A stretch of DNA of 62,223 bases from Byssothecium circinans (Eukaryota > Ascomycota > Dothideomycetes > Pleosporales > Massarinaceae): assembly GCA_010015675.1 (NCBI GenBank), contig ML977016.1, forward strand, positions 101,070 to 163,292, written 5' to 3'. Positions 22,730 to 33,403 of the stretch are shown piece after piece. Below the pieces are notes generated by a model. It was not told the origin of the DNA. It saw nothing but the letters and a program-made list of their open reading frames with translations, and made no database searches. The translations under genes and the position numbers were made by a program. Position 1 is the stretch's first letter. Each line of letters starts with the position of its first letter.

Positions 22730-24449
22730 GACGATTGCACGCACATTGTGATTTTAGCATTAAGTTCCTCACTGCGGGCGATGCAGTAGAAGTCTGACAG
22801 CTCGCATTTGGATGTTGATACCCCCGATATTATGCAGGATAACTAGAGTCGTTAGGATTATCCATGGATCGATTGGTGAAACATTTGACTTACAGCACAT
22901 TGGGGAAGTGTCTTAATTGCAAGTTGAAGCAGTGCAGTGCTGTTTTGAGCATGGCTAAAAGGCAGCGGAGCGAGTAAGGATAATGCGAGTCCGAAGATAT
23001 GCCTCATATTGAAAAGTCTCTCCTGAGGAGTCGAATGAATTCTTCCAGGGCACCTCAGCCACCATTGATTATAAACGATGAACGCTGCGGCCTTGTGGGG
23101 TTATTTTGCCTTTGCGGAAAGGCTGAGACAGGTTGTGAATAATGCGCCTCAACTTCGATATGTTTTGTGCTATCTGGTCGTATGCATGACGGACTTGAAT
23201 GTAAGTGAGAAGGCTGGGCTGAAAGAATGAGAGGCGGTGGTAAAGACTGTGGAATCGAAGTTAAACTGAGAAGTGAAGACAGCGGCGCGCGAAGTTTTAG
23301 ACGGAAGGCGCCAGCCATCGATAAGCTCATACATGGGAGTAAGCCAAGCATAATATCCCTACATAATTGCAAGTACATACATCACCTCAAGGGTAAGTAG
23401 TTGGTGCTAGGGACCCCAGATTTGTTGCAAAACGCTGCTGACACATGTCTTAATAGCCACGTGGTATCTTGTTTGAAAACATCGCAGTAAAAAGTGGACA
23501 TAAGCGGAGAAGGGGTTGGAAGACCCCGGATCACGCGTTCTGTATCACAACTAGTCTGTATCAGCCAACGAAAGGGGGGATTCGTTCTCGAAATTGTTGA
23601 GAGACTAGAGGGTCAGAGTCTGGGATCAGGGACGGTAAGAAGATTGCCTGCAAAAAGTGACGAATACGAGACGATGATGGAAGCGAGCATCGCTGCTTTC
23701 GTCTCCTTGCTTCCTGATCCTTGGGCCCTGCATTATCGGCATATGATTGACTTTGTGGGTGCCCTGTCGAGCGGTCTCGGTTCCAGAACGGGCTGACAAT
23801 TCCCCCTAATCGGTCGTGTGCTTGGACAGGGATTCTTTACCACAACGTTGATTCGAGACTTTAGGCTGCGCTGAGCCTTTATGGATAAATGCTTGTTTCC
23901 ACCGTTCCGGTAGCATCTGTAGTTGAGAAATTCGATAGATGTTCTTTTCTTCTAGCCCCACCTTCGATAATTGTCGATCGCAATACTGGCATGGAGGGCG
24001 GCTGTGATTTATTTGGTGTTGGGCTGGCAGCTTTATCAGGCTGCACATTTGCCTAATCAGCAAACGAGCGCGAGGAGAGAGTGATACGCCAGTTGCGTAG
24101 CGTATGACATCCAGAGTCAGTGGTGACGCTTGTTGGAGTTTAAAAGTCCTGCAAAACGATGCTCGCATTCTGCCGACAAAGCTAGGTAGTCCATGCGAGT
24201 CATCACCACCGCTAGTTGTTGCACCTGCGAGCGCCTCCACACACGAATACTCTAGATAGAAATGGTCGCGCGTCGTTTCAACCCATGGGTCTCAACGACA
24301 TTCGGCTACCGGCATTGTTGATAGCCATGGGGGAGAGCACTGCGATAGCGATGCTGTACCCTCAGCTTGCTGCGCCATAAGGTCGCATGTAATCGACCTT
24401 TGACATGGGATGGCGGAGGGCATGTGCGTTATGCACATCGATGCCTGCA
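22730..24449. other. Intergenic, no supported gene
   Basis: Open frames at 23494-23796 (+) and 23806-24240 (-) both begin with GTG and show no domain. The latter contains CQYCDRQL, which is not enough to call a gene. Confidence 0.4.
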
Positions 24450-24502
24450 TAAGCTAGTCGCCCCCGATACGAATCACCCGGGGTTCCGAATCACCCACCA
24501 AA
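24450..24502 (+). repeat. Left terminal inverted repeat
   Basis: Begins TAAGCTAGTCGCCCCCGATA and matches the reverse complement of 26172-26224 base for base. The boundary is ambiguous: if the element starts at GTCGCC after a TA target (24456-24457), the outer TAAGC would be a palindromic target site (TAAGC-TA-GCTTA). Confidence 0.9.
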
Positions 24503-24553
24503 TCTCAACACCTCTCTCAACACACGCGATTTCTCAACACCCAGCTACCTAAA

Positions 24554-26127
24554 ATGGACAAACGCGAAGAAGCTATANNNNNNNNNNNNNNNNNNNNNNN
24601 NNNNNNNNNNNNNNNNNNNNNNNNNNNNNNNNNNNNNNNNNNNNNNNNNNNNNNNNNNNNNNNNNNNNNNNNNNNNNNNNNNNNNNNNNNNNNNNNNNNN
24701 NNNNNNNNNNNNNNNNNNNNNNNNNNNNNNNNNNNNNNNNNNNNNNNNNNNNNNNNNNNNNNNNNNNNNNNNNNNNNNNNNNNNNNNNNNNNNNNNNNNN
24801 NNNNNNNNNNNNNNNNNNNNNNNNNNNNNNNNNNNNNNNNNNNNNNNNNNNNNNNNNNNNNNNNNNNNNNNNNNNNNNNNNNNNNNNNNNNNNNNNNNNN
24901 NNNNNNNNNNNNNNNNNNNNNNNNNNNNNNNNNNNNNNNNNNNNNNNNNNNNNNNNNNNNNNNNNNNNNNNNNNNNNNNNNNNNNNNNNNNNNNNNNNNN
25001 NNNNNNNNNNNNNNNNNNNNNNNNNNNNNNNNNNNNNNNNNNNNNNNNNNNNNNNNNNNNNNNNNNNNNNNNNNNNNNNNNNNNNNNNNNNNNNNNNNNN
25101 NNNNNNNNNNNNNNNNNNNNNNNNNNNNNNNNNNNNNNNNNNNNNNNNNNNNNNNNNNNNNNNNNNNNNNNNNNNNNNNNNNNNNNNNNNNNNNNNNNNN
25201 NNNNNNNNNNNNNNNNNNNNNNNNNNNNNNNNNNNNNNNNNNNNNNNNNNNNNNNNNNNNNNNNNNNNNNNNNNNNNNNNNNNNNNNNNNNNNNNNNNNN
25301 NNNNNNNNNNNNNNNNNNNNNNNNNNNNNNNNNNNNNNNNNNNNNNNNNNNNNNNNNNNNNNNNNNNNNNNNNNNNNNNNNNNNNNNNNNNNNNNNNNNN
25401 NNNNNNNNNNNNNNNNNNNNNNTTTCTCCCTGCGCACTCCTCGCACGTTCTGCAGCCCCTAGATCTCTCAGTTTTCTCAGTAGTGAAACGTTTCTATCGC
25501 CAGCAGATTCAGGAGTTATCACACCTAGATAATGCTGCCCCAGTTAAAAAGGAACGCTTTATTACTGCCTACCACGCTGCTAGGGAGACTGCGATTACTG
25601 AGAGAGTAATTCGCGCTAGATGGGCTACTGCAGGCATCTACCCATTCAATATTGAGCGGGTAGTCAACTCATCTCAGGTCGCTCAAAGGCCTGTTACGCC
25701 ACCCCGTCAGAATCAAGCTCAAACTGCTGAGAGTTATCTCTCTACCCCCCACGGCCCTCGTGATCTTTTTATAGCTCAGCGAGCGCTTCACAGAGAGCAG
25801 AGTATCGGCCGCAAGGTTCACCAGCTCTTTGAGAAAGCAGGCAAGGCAATTGCAACTGCAAATACACGAGCAGCAGAGCTAGAAGCAGAGAACAAAAGAC
25901 TTCACAGTCAACTTGAAGCTCTTAAGCCTCAGCAGCCACGGAAGAGAATTCGAATAGACCCAAATCAACGCTTTGCAGATATAGATATAATCATGGTGGC
26001 AAAACAGGCAGCAGATCTTTTAGCGTTACAAAACAACGACAAAGCAGCAGAAAAAGAAGCAGAGAGAGCAGCAGCTGAAACAGCAGCTAAAACTCTTCAA
26101 TCCATGTGTACAGAGTGGCAATTGTAA
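24554..26127 (+). CDS. pogo/Fot transposase, middle unsequenced
   Basis: The frame starts at ATG 24554 (MDKREEAI, a typical start for fungal pogo-type transposases) and runs into 845 unknown bases. It resumes with 'LPAHSSHVLQPLDLSVFSVV' at 25423, the conserved end of the DDE_1 catalytic domain, and continues open to TAA 26125-26127. After the catalytic core come 'ARWATAGIYPFNIERVV', a basic region (QPRKRIRID) and a long Glu/Ala coiled-coil-like segment. The N-terminal helix-turn-helix and the DDE residues lie in the gap, so integrity cannot be judged. The visible parts have no stop or frameshift. It would cut and paste elements carrying the flanking repeats. Confidence 0.8.
24578..25422. other. 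Assembly gap (845 N)
   Basis: A run of N inside the transposase gene. It is consistent with a repeat the assembler could not resolve, so its true length is unknown. Confidence 1.
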
Positions 26128-26171
26128 CTAGGTTGAGGCAATTACATTGATTTTCTGAAGGGTGGCCGATT

Positions 26172-26224
26172 TTTGGTGGGTGATTCGGAACCCCGGGTGA
26201 TTCGTATCGGGGGCGACTAGCTTA
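26172..26224 (-). repeat. Right terminal inverted repeat
   Basis: Perfect inverted copy of 24450-24502. The transposase stop codon lies 44 bases inside it. Confidence 0.9.
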
Positions 26225-28190
26225 CATACTCATCATCGGGTGATGTGACCAAGCTAGTCCAGGAACGGCCGCATCTCCAGGGGCCGAAGAAGTGTGAAAT
26301 ATTCGCGTCAGGAGAAGGTCGGTTCCGCAGCAGCCATCGAACACGAGGGCCCATATGAAGGTGAGGAGCAGTGAAGTCATTATCTTCTGCACCTCTCAAT
26401 CTTTTTGTGAGCGTGTTCGTGGTGGAGACCCGTATGGCGGTACACTGCGTCGCGTCGCGACGCGAAAGGGTGCGGGATGAGCAAGCTTAGTCATCGTCCC
26501 GCCGCATCCATCCCATCGCTCCATGAAGACTGATGACTTCTCCGACTCTTACGTCGCTCCTCGTACTACTCAACAAGCTTCTACATTCAGCTCTTCAGCC
26601 TCTCATTTGCTAACATCAACCGCTTCCGTCGATTCGTTTTGCATGACGCCTGTCACCTCCTGGCCGGACCCGCAAGGACGTCGCTGTTGTAGCTACCTTA
26701 TACGTCGCTTGCTCGATCCTAACGTTGAGACGCCCGGAATGGTGAACCACTTGTCGCACAAGGTGGTACTTTAAGGAGATGCACCTCAAATGCGACGATC
26801 ACAACGGAGTCCACAAACTATTTGTGTTGTATACTTCCCGCACTTGAGGTTGGCAAATCCTCTGGTCGCCTCTTTTGCCTGAAAATTTATGATATTCAGA
26901 CGACCCAGAAAGGCTTTCAATCTACGACATATGGATTGAGGCAAGGCTGCACCGATATATACTTTCCAAGTCCTACAGGGGAATGCACCGTCATTCCAAG
27001 TCTTGACGATTAGCTTCATATGGGCTAGACAGAGCTCTTCGACGACGTTGAGAGTGCAGAAAGTGTACCTAGACCTCATCCATGCCACTGTACCCTTCGC
27101 ATAGGGCTGATCCGATGAGTTGGTAGGTGGATCTCATGCCTGCTACACTGCACAATTAAATTCCAAACCAGCGTACTGGAAAACTTGCGATGATGATTCG
27201 CAAATTTGGGCATTGAGACTTTCTGAGGGCTTCGCTTGTGAGTGGGCTGCTCTTGCCATTCCTGGAGCGTGTTCAAGCATCATCTGATATGGGTGTTAGG
27301 ATTTGGTATTCATCCCTCAAAGACCTTTTTGCTTCTTGGATTTGCAAATCAGTTCGGTAGTCCGATACGACAGGCCTCGAGCGGATGATCTCTTTGTGTA
27401 TCAGTGAGGGCCAAATATTTATTTAGCCATGATGTTGGGTGGTCAGCGTTACACGCACAGCCAAGCGCCCGTACCGAGAGTCGTCTACGTCCTGTGAAAT
27501 AACGGGGAATTGTTTCACGAGTAACACTTCCTGAATGCCCAGTTAACTATTCTTTAAACATCCAAACTAAGGACTAGCTGAAGATAAATGCCAAGTACGG
27601 AGAACAGAAACTTCTCGGCATGCAAAAATCACAAAACCATCACTTTTGTACAATATATAGTGCTAGTTACCAAATGTCTAGCCTTCTCACTCTCCGCTAC
27701 GACACTTGGAGGATATGCAAAATGCATGTAACCTCGCGTGTCAACCTGTATAAGGCAAATTTCGCAACATACAAAGAGTAAGATTGGCGACTCCAGGCGT
27801 CATCAGTGTCTGCTTACCTGCATCCGCCATCCTCACCTACGGAACAAGAGCACGGCAGTTGCATATCCACGGTATTCCATCATGCCAACCCAACTAACCC
27901 ACCTGTAGAACGCCGATCCCTCAACCAAACAAAAATCTCTAATGCTGATCCCTTCCCGCTACCCCGCACGCCGGGTAAAAAGTCGCCAAATTACCCCAGA
28001 TGACACAAAACTCGCATCGTTCGCTGCAACGTCATCCCACGCCGCACCACGATGTCGGAGCTACTTCTGGCCGAGAGCTATCCACGATAAATAAGCCTAC
28101 GTTCTCTGCGCGGCGATTTTAGACTTCGTGCGCTGACACTTTTGGGTTCGTTTGACGTTTACGTACAGATAGATTTCGGGAGTGACCACG
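26225..28190. other. Intergenic, no supported gene
   Basis: About 2 kb without a convincing gene. The frames at 26523-26774 and 26822-27013 are short and featureless. A 14-base perfect palindrome lies at 26451-26464. The last 200 bases should hold the promoter of the MFS gene at 28191. Confidence 0.45.
26451..26464. repeat. Perfect 14-base palindrome
   Basis: CGCGTCGCGACGCG, extremely CpG-rich within ordinary surroundings. It could be a protein-binding site or chance. Confidence 0.6.
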
Positions 28191-29853
28191 ATGGTGACCA
28201 ATGACGTCAAAACGGGGGGTTTGGAAGACGACAAGAGGATTGAAGATATGGGAGAGAAGATACCGAGTTCAGATAATGAGATTGAGGCTACGGCTGGTGC
28301 GGTCGAGCTTGACGAGAAAGAAACACGACGAATCCTGTCGAAGGTGGACTACCGACTTGTGCCAGTGCTGTCACTGCTTTACCTCGTCGCATTTATTGAT
28401 CGGAGCAACAGTGAGTCTTTCTCCAAAAATATTCGCCTTGCAAAACTAACCTTGTACTTTTTAGTCGGCAATGCTCGCGTCGCAGGCCTTACCACCGATC
28501 TCAACATGCACGGCCTCCAATACAACACTGCTGTGACACTCTTTTTCGTCCCTTACTGCCTCCTCGAAGTTCCCTCGAACATCGTGTTGAAGATGATGCG
28601 CCCCTCCCACTGGATCGCCATCCTTATGTTCTCGTGGGGGATCGTCATGACACTCATGTGTCTCATCTCCAATTACGCTGGTCTCCTCGCCGCACGGTGG
28701 TTCCTCGGTGTCGCTGAATCGGGCTTCTTCCCAGCAGCCACATTCCTACTCACACTCTGGTATCGCCGCTATGAAGTTCAACGTCGCATGGCAGTCTTCT
28801 ATGTTGCTGCCTCATTATCCGGTGCCTTCTCGGGGCTACTCGCATATGCGATACAGATGTTAGATGGGCGTAGTGGTTTGACTGGATGGCAATGGATCTT
28901 TCTAATCGAGGGGCTAGTGCCTGTAGGATTGGCACTAGTGATCTGGAAGATCTTGCCTGATTCTCCGGAGACTGCGAGTTTTCTTACACAAGCGGAGAGG
29001 GATTTTATCGTGAGGAGATTGGCAGAAGAGACCGGCAGTGGGAGCGGAAAAGTCACAAACCAGGATAAGATGGGTGGGAAATTCATTAAGGCCGGGCTGA
29101 GTGACTGGAAGATTTGGGCCGCTGTTGTGATCTTTTGGGGAAACACTGTTGGTGTATATGGGTATGCTGCCACTCTTCCTCTTCTACTGGCTATATTTGC
29201 TCGGAATTTATATGTACTGATAAGTCTACAGCTTCACAGCAACTGTACCAACAGTCATCAATGGCCTTGGATACTCCGCCGCGAATGCCCAGCTTCTGAC
29301 CATCCCGATCTACGTCTTCGCTTCAATACTTACAATCATCTTCGCTTGGTGGTCTGACCACATCCAGACGCGCTCCCCCTTTATCATCGCCGGCTTCTTA
29401 ATTGCCTGTGTCGGCTTCATCGCTCAGCTAGCGATTCCGCATCCGAAATACCCTGGCCTCACCTACGGCTTTCTCTTCCCCGTGGCCGGCGGACTTTATT
29501 GCCCCTTCATAATCCTCGTGTCTTGGATCGCGAATTCCCTTGCACCGAGTAGTAAGCGAGCTGTCGGCATGGCGCTGTTGATTAGTGTCGGCAACATGGG
29601 TGGTATCATGGGCTCGAATATATACTTAGATCGGGAGAAGCCGAAGTATACAACCGGATTCGCCGTCAGTTTGGCCATGTGTTTGACTTCTATTGTGATG
29701 ACGGTTGTGGTTAGATTGGCATATCAGAGGGAGAACAGGAAGAGGACGGCGTTGTTGGAGGAGCATGGGGAAGATGTTATTAGAGCGAGATACTCAGATC
29801 AGGAGATGCTGGAGCTCGGAGATAAGAGTCCGTTCTTCAAGTACACACTCTAG
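28191..29853 (+). CDS. MFS transporter, allantoate-permease (Dal5) type
   Basis: Three exons (28191-28410, 28465-29161, 29232-29853) encode 512 aa with a charged N-terminus and 12 likely membrane helices. It belongs to the anion:cation symporter group (Dal5/Tna1-like): 'VDYRLVPVLSLLYLVAFIDR' then SNIGNARVAGL across the first intron, 'LEVPSNIVLKMMRPSHWI', 'RWFLGVAESGFFPAA' and 'LTGWQWIFLIEGL'. Relatives take up nicotinate, allantoate, biotin precursors or other organic anions; the substrate here is unknown. The ATG at 28191 was chosen because the longer frame starts with GTG. It sits 1.1 kb from the decayed isocyanide synthase gene, so it may have belonged to the same former cluster, which is only inference. 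Confidence 0.9.
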
Positions 29854-30987
29854 CTGTTAGTAGTGCTGATATACCTTAACGACCTCGGGTTGGGGGGTCC
29901 ATTGAGATGTAATGGAAGAGCTATAGAATAAATGAAATCTGTCAATACTTTTCAAGCTGTGAGACTACTCTCATTCGTATTGGTTAATGATGTCGGCTCT
30001 TCTCGTAGTGAATTCTTGTGAAATCGACCTTGTAGATCTACTCCATGCAATCCGTCCCGGGTACGGGTAGCGCTTGAAACGTTCGAGCTCTCCCTTGGCC
30101 AGCTGTCTTACAAGGGCCATCTTCTAGCCTTTAACGGCCCACTCCATCATGCAACCATATCTCCGGAGATTCGGTCCAACTAAGATCCCAGCCACGCTTC
30201 CCTCCAAATTTGCCCACCAATTTCCGCTATTCACGTACAAAATGTTGTTCAACTCAGCTGTTGCGAGCATTGTTTCCCATTCGTCCCTTGGACTGTCGTA
30301 ATGCGCGTTTGCATTGACATATTGTGCTGGAAGGCACCTGAGGAACTCTATAGGACTTTAAAAGGACTGCGCATGGGCAGATTATCAGGCACTCTATTTA
30401 TCCTGGATAAGTTTTAAAGAGTTCGTTATTTACGTATTTCCCTGGAAAAAATATTTTTGGCCAAAGAGAGCTGACCTCGCTTTTCCTCTACCGCAAACAA
30501 CCAAGTAAAACATCTGGATCATCGTCTTCATAATAACTACTTACATTTGACCTAAGACCTAGGCTAATTTATACGCTTGATGCGCAGAAGGTAATTCTGA
30601 GGTTGCGTAGAGAAATGAAAAAGTAGGAAGGTGATGTTGCGGGGTGGGCTTGCATTTGTGGCCAGAGGATGAAGCTAACCATATCGGGAAAGCGCCGAGA
30701 AAGGGATATCACGTGCTTCCTCACAGTCCACGGGCGCAAAAGCTTCATTTTCGATCAAAGCTAGAAACCAAAAATGATTGATAAGATAAAAGATTACATG
30801 ACAGCCTTCCAACGAGATCTTCTAGACAGAATACATCTGTCTCCGCGACTATTTTGTGTAATCATAAGGTGAAGTATTCTGGCTAACGCCAAGTCCACTA
30901 TATATTCCAGGAAGTGTTCCGTTTAGCCGCAAGAATGAAATATACCACCCTCCATAGTACACATATACAGCTGAATGATATATCAAT
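29854..30987. other. Intergenic, no gene seen
   Basis: About 1.1 kb between the MFS gene and the 3' end of the isocyanide synthase pseudogene. No frame with protein character was found on either strand. Confidence 0.5.
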
Positions 30988-33022
30988 TCAATCAAAATGG
31001 ATGCGCCATAACTCTCGAGCAACGCCAGCCTCAAACGAACTCCTCGTATGCATCATCGATATGTTGTCATTCACAAGTACATCGCCTTCCTCCCATGTAT
31101 GCCAATAGCACACTCTATGATCATGCATCGGCTCCTCTAGGGTATCACAAGCACTCTGATCGCCGTTCTCGATCTCAACAGAAGTCAGGTCAAATCGTGT
31201 TTTCTCCTGCGGCTAGCGCTCATGGTACCTGAGGCATGGTTGACTAGTTGTGGGATGATTTGATACTAATAGCATGCCTAAGATCTCCGACTAATCAAAT
31301 GATTCAGTTCTGACCTTCCAGGTCAATGACCGAAGAAGCTTCAAAGGTAGGTGACTAGGGAGATGTTGGAAGAGTAGTTTCGAGCTCGCAAACAGTGTGA
31401 AGCCTGTGTCCTTAGGGCTCGGAGTGACTGCGGTGAAGAGCTGAAATCTTGGTGGATTGGGCACAAGGGACTCGCTTCCATCTTCTCTTTTCCGCTTCTC
31501 GGTCTTGAACAGACCGTCGAAGTGGAAGGGCATCCACTCCTAGCTCAGGACATTATTGAGACCTTGGCCTTTGGAGCCACAATCTTTGACTTCAAGAACA
31601 AGTCCAAACTTCCAAGTCGTTGGTTTTCCAAGCTCGTACGCTTTTGTGATGAACTGGTCGCGATCCTTGGTCTGGGAGAAACCACGAAGTACCACAGGCA
31701 AGTTTAGCTTGGCTAGTGCGCGAACCTTCAGGGCGTCAATGTCCTGAATTGTCAACGCCTTTGATCCATTTGCTGGTCGTATCATGATACCGCATAGGTA
31801 AAGGGGCTCGAAAATCATTGATTGCGTAGCCTAATCATACAGCTTCGATTGCTCTCAGAAGTACAACGGTCGACCATTCTCGTAAACCAGGTCCATATCC
31901 TTCATCTCCTCGAACATGGCGCGATGGCCGGCTATTACAGTTCCGTCTAGCTTGAATCCGACGCAACTATGCCATGGTGTCACGGTATTTGATACGGGGA
32001 GAACGTTGATGCTAATCTTGTCTTCGCCAGTAGAGGGGTGTATCGAAAGCCGAACATGGTTGGGAACGTTTTCGCGCACTGCTCTGGCAAACGCCTCGCC
32101 ACGCTTCAGCATGGTCTCCGCAATTTTCTGGACTCCTTTCTTGAACTTGTTCTTGGTGCGACTCTCATCGATCGGATAGAGTGATGCCAGATCCAGTTCA
32201 AGGAACTTGAGATAGCCACAGTATGTCAGGCGCTTGTTTTCGTCATCCTTGACGTAGGACTCGCGCTTCACTTCCTCCCAACCCTGGCTTCCGTATCACT
32301 TCATAAGCATGAAACGAATGGAAGACGCTGCTGCCGCGTACGACATGTCATCGAAATCTCCCGTTAGGTGGTCGACGGCAAGTAAGTCTTTGAGCCGCGC
32401 GAAGTCAATGTGCTGGTAGTTGCGGGCCTTAGTGAGGGCGCGGAGTTGCTTGCCATAGTTCCAAACCACGGGATCTGGTACACCAAGAAGATCTGTCATC
32501 GTCAGAATACATACTCTATTCATCCGTAGATTGTAGACTACTTACCATTGTAGACCAACCCATCTGAAACGATGACCAGCATAGCCCCCGGGCTGTAGAT
32601 CTCCTCAATGGCAGCGCACATGCCATTGAGATGCGCCAGTGCCACATCTTCAGCCTTATCAGGCGTTTCCCCAGCACCTCTGTCGTGGCGTTGGGACTCT
32701 CGAAGGGGAAAGCAGGCAAGACCATGCGCACCGGCCGATTGACCTTCACCGCACGGGCAATGATGCCGAGAAAGGTGAGTGCGCCCTCATCGCTGCGATC
32801 TATAGCGTCTTTTGGCAGTGGACATCTATACTTGTAGATGATATCGAGAATACTTTGAGCCGTGACAATGGCATCAGCATTGGTACACTGTGAGAGCGAT
32901 CCCAATAGCAAAGGTATTTCGGAGGCCGGATGCTGCAATACAGTGTGAATGAGGTTATATAATTTCGTGGGTAGTAATGAATGAGAGGTGTAGTGTAATT
33001 TGAGCTTCAGGATGCCTTTCAA
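30988..33022 (-). pseudogene. Isocyanide synthase-TauD dioxygenase fusion, decayed
   Basis: Read on the minus strand this is a PvcA/DIT1-type isocyanide synthase fused to an Fe(II)/2-oxoglutarate (TauD/PvcB) dioxygenase, the architecture of fungal xanthocillin-type enzymes that turn an amino-acid amine into an isocyanide. Synthase motifs: 'VRMVLPAFPFESPN', 'LLGVPDPVVWNYGKQLRAL', and 'AGHRAMFEEMKDMD' next to the domain boundary. Oxygenase motifs: 'PVVLRGFSQTKDRDQF', HxD in MPFHFDG (about 31512-31529), and the distal MMHTR near 31045-31058. Breaks: no ATG at the 5' end; one frameshift near 32663; in-frame stops at 32296-32298, 31855-31857, 31831-31833, 31540-31542, 31291-31293 and 31213-31215. 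A canonical intron (32545-32493) is still recognisable. Apart from the one shift, frame is kept across the whole length, so damage is mainly substitution. I see no way for it to make the full enzyme. Confidence 0.85.
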
Positions 33023-33403
33023 GTCCTACAAATACTTCACTGGAGTCGCAAGCTAGCACATCTCTGTTCTATACCATTCACTTCGATAAAGCAGCAAACA
33101 AATTTGCCACATCGGCGTGGAGCTGGCCAAGCAAACCGCACCTTCCTGATTGACTTATCAATTTATATAGTGACTGTGGAGCTGCCCAATCGGATAATCC
33201 GTAGATACAGTGAAGTACTGTACGTGGACCCTTTCTACACTACTTACCTGTATCTCTTCTATGGATTTTATGCTCGTAAGTCAGCTTAGTCACTTTACTT
33301 GAGTTTATGCGGTACTGGCTCTTCCTTTCCTGTCAATATAACAGTGTCACCAATGCCGAAGTATGGTTTGGCTGGTGGGCTCATTTGCCGTGCCTGTTGG
33401 ACA
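33023..33403. other. Intergenic, no gene seen
   Basis: A 381-base AT-rich stretch between the 5' end of the pseudogene and the 3' end of the 2EXR-like gene. The missing start exon of the pseudogene would be expected here but no matching ATG frame was found. Confidence 0.5.

Larger units (their letters stand above)
24450..26224 (+). mobile_element. pogo/Fot-type (Tc1-mariner) DNA transposon
   Basis: The element is bounded by perfect inverted repeats of 53 bases and holds one transposase gene reading left to right, interrupted by an assembly gap. The size (about 1.8 kb, if the N run is true to length), a TA next to the repeat ends and a transposase C-terminus of DDE_1 type fit the pogo/Fot group. 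Identical terminal repeats and an open C-terminal frame suggest a recent insertion, unlike the decayed hAT relic 8 kb away. Confidence 0.85.

Noticed and set aside
23806..24240. 144-codon minus-strand frame with CxxC
   Set aside because: GTG start and a single CxxC pair; no homology could be recognised.
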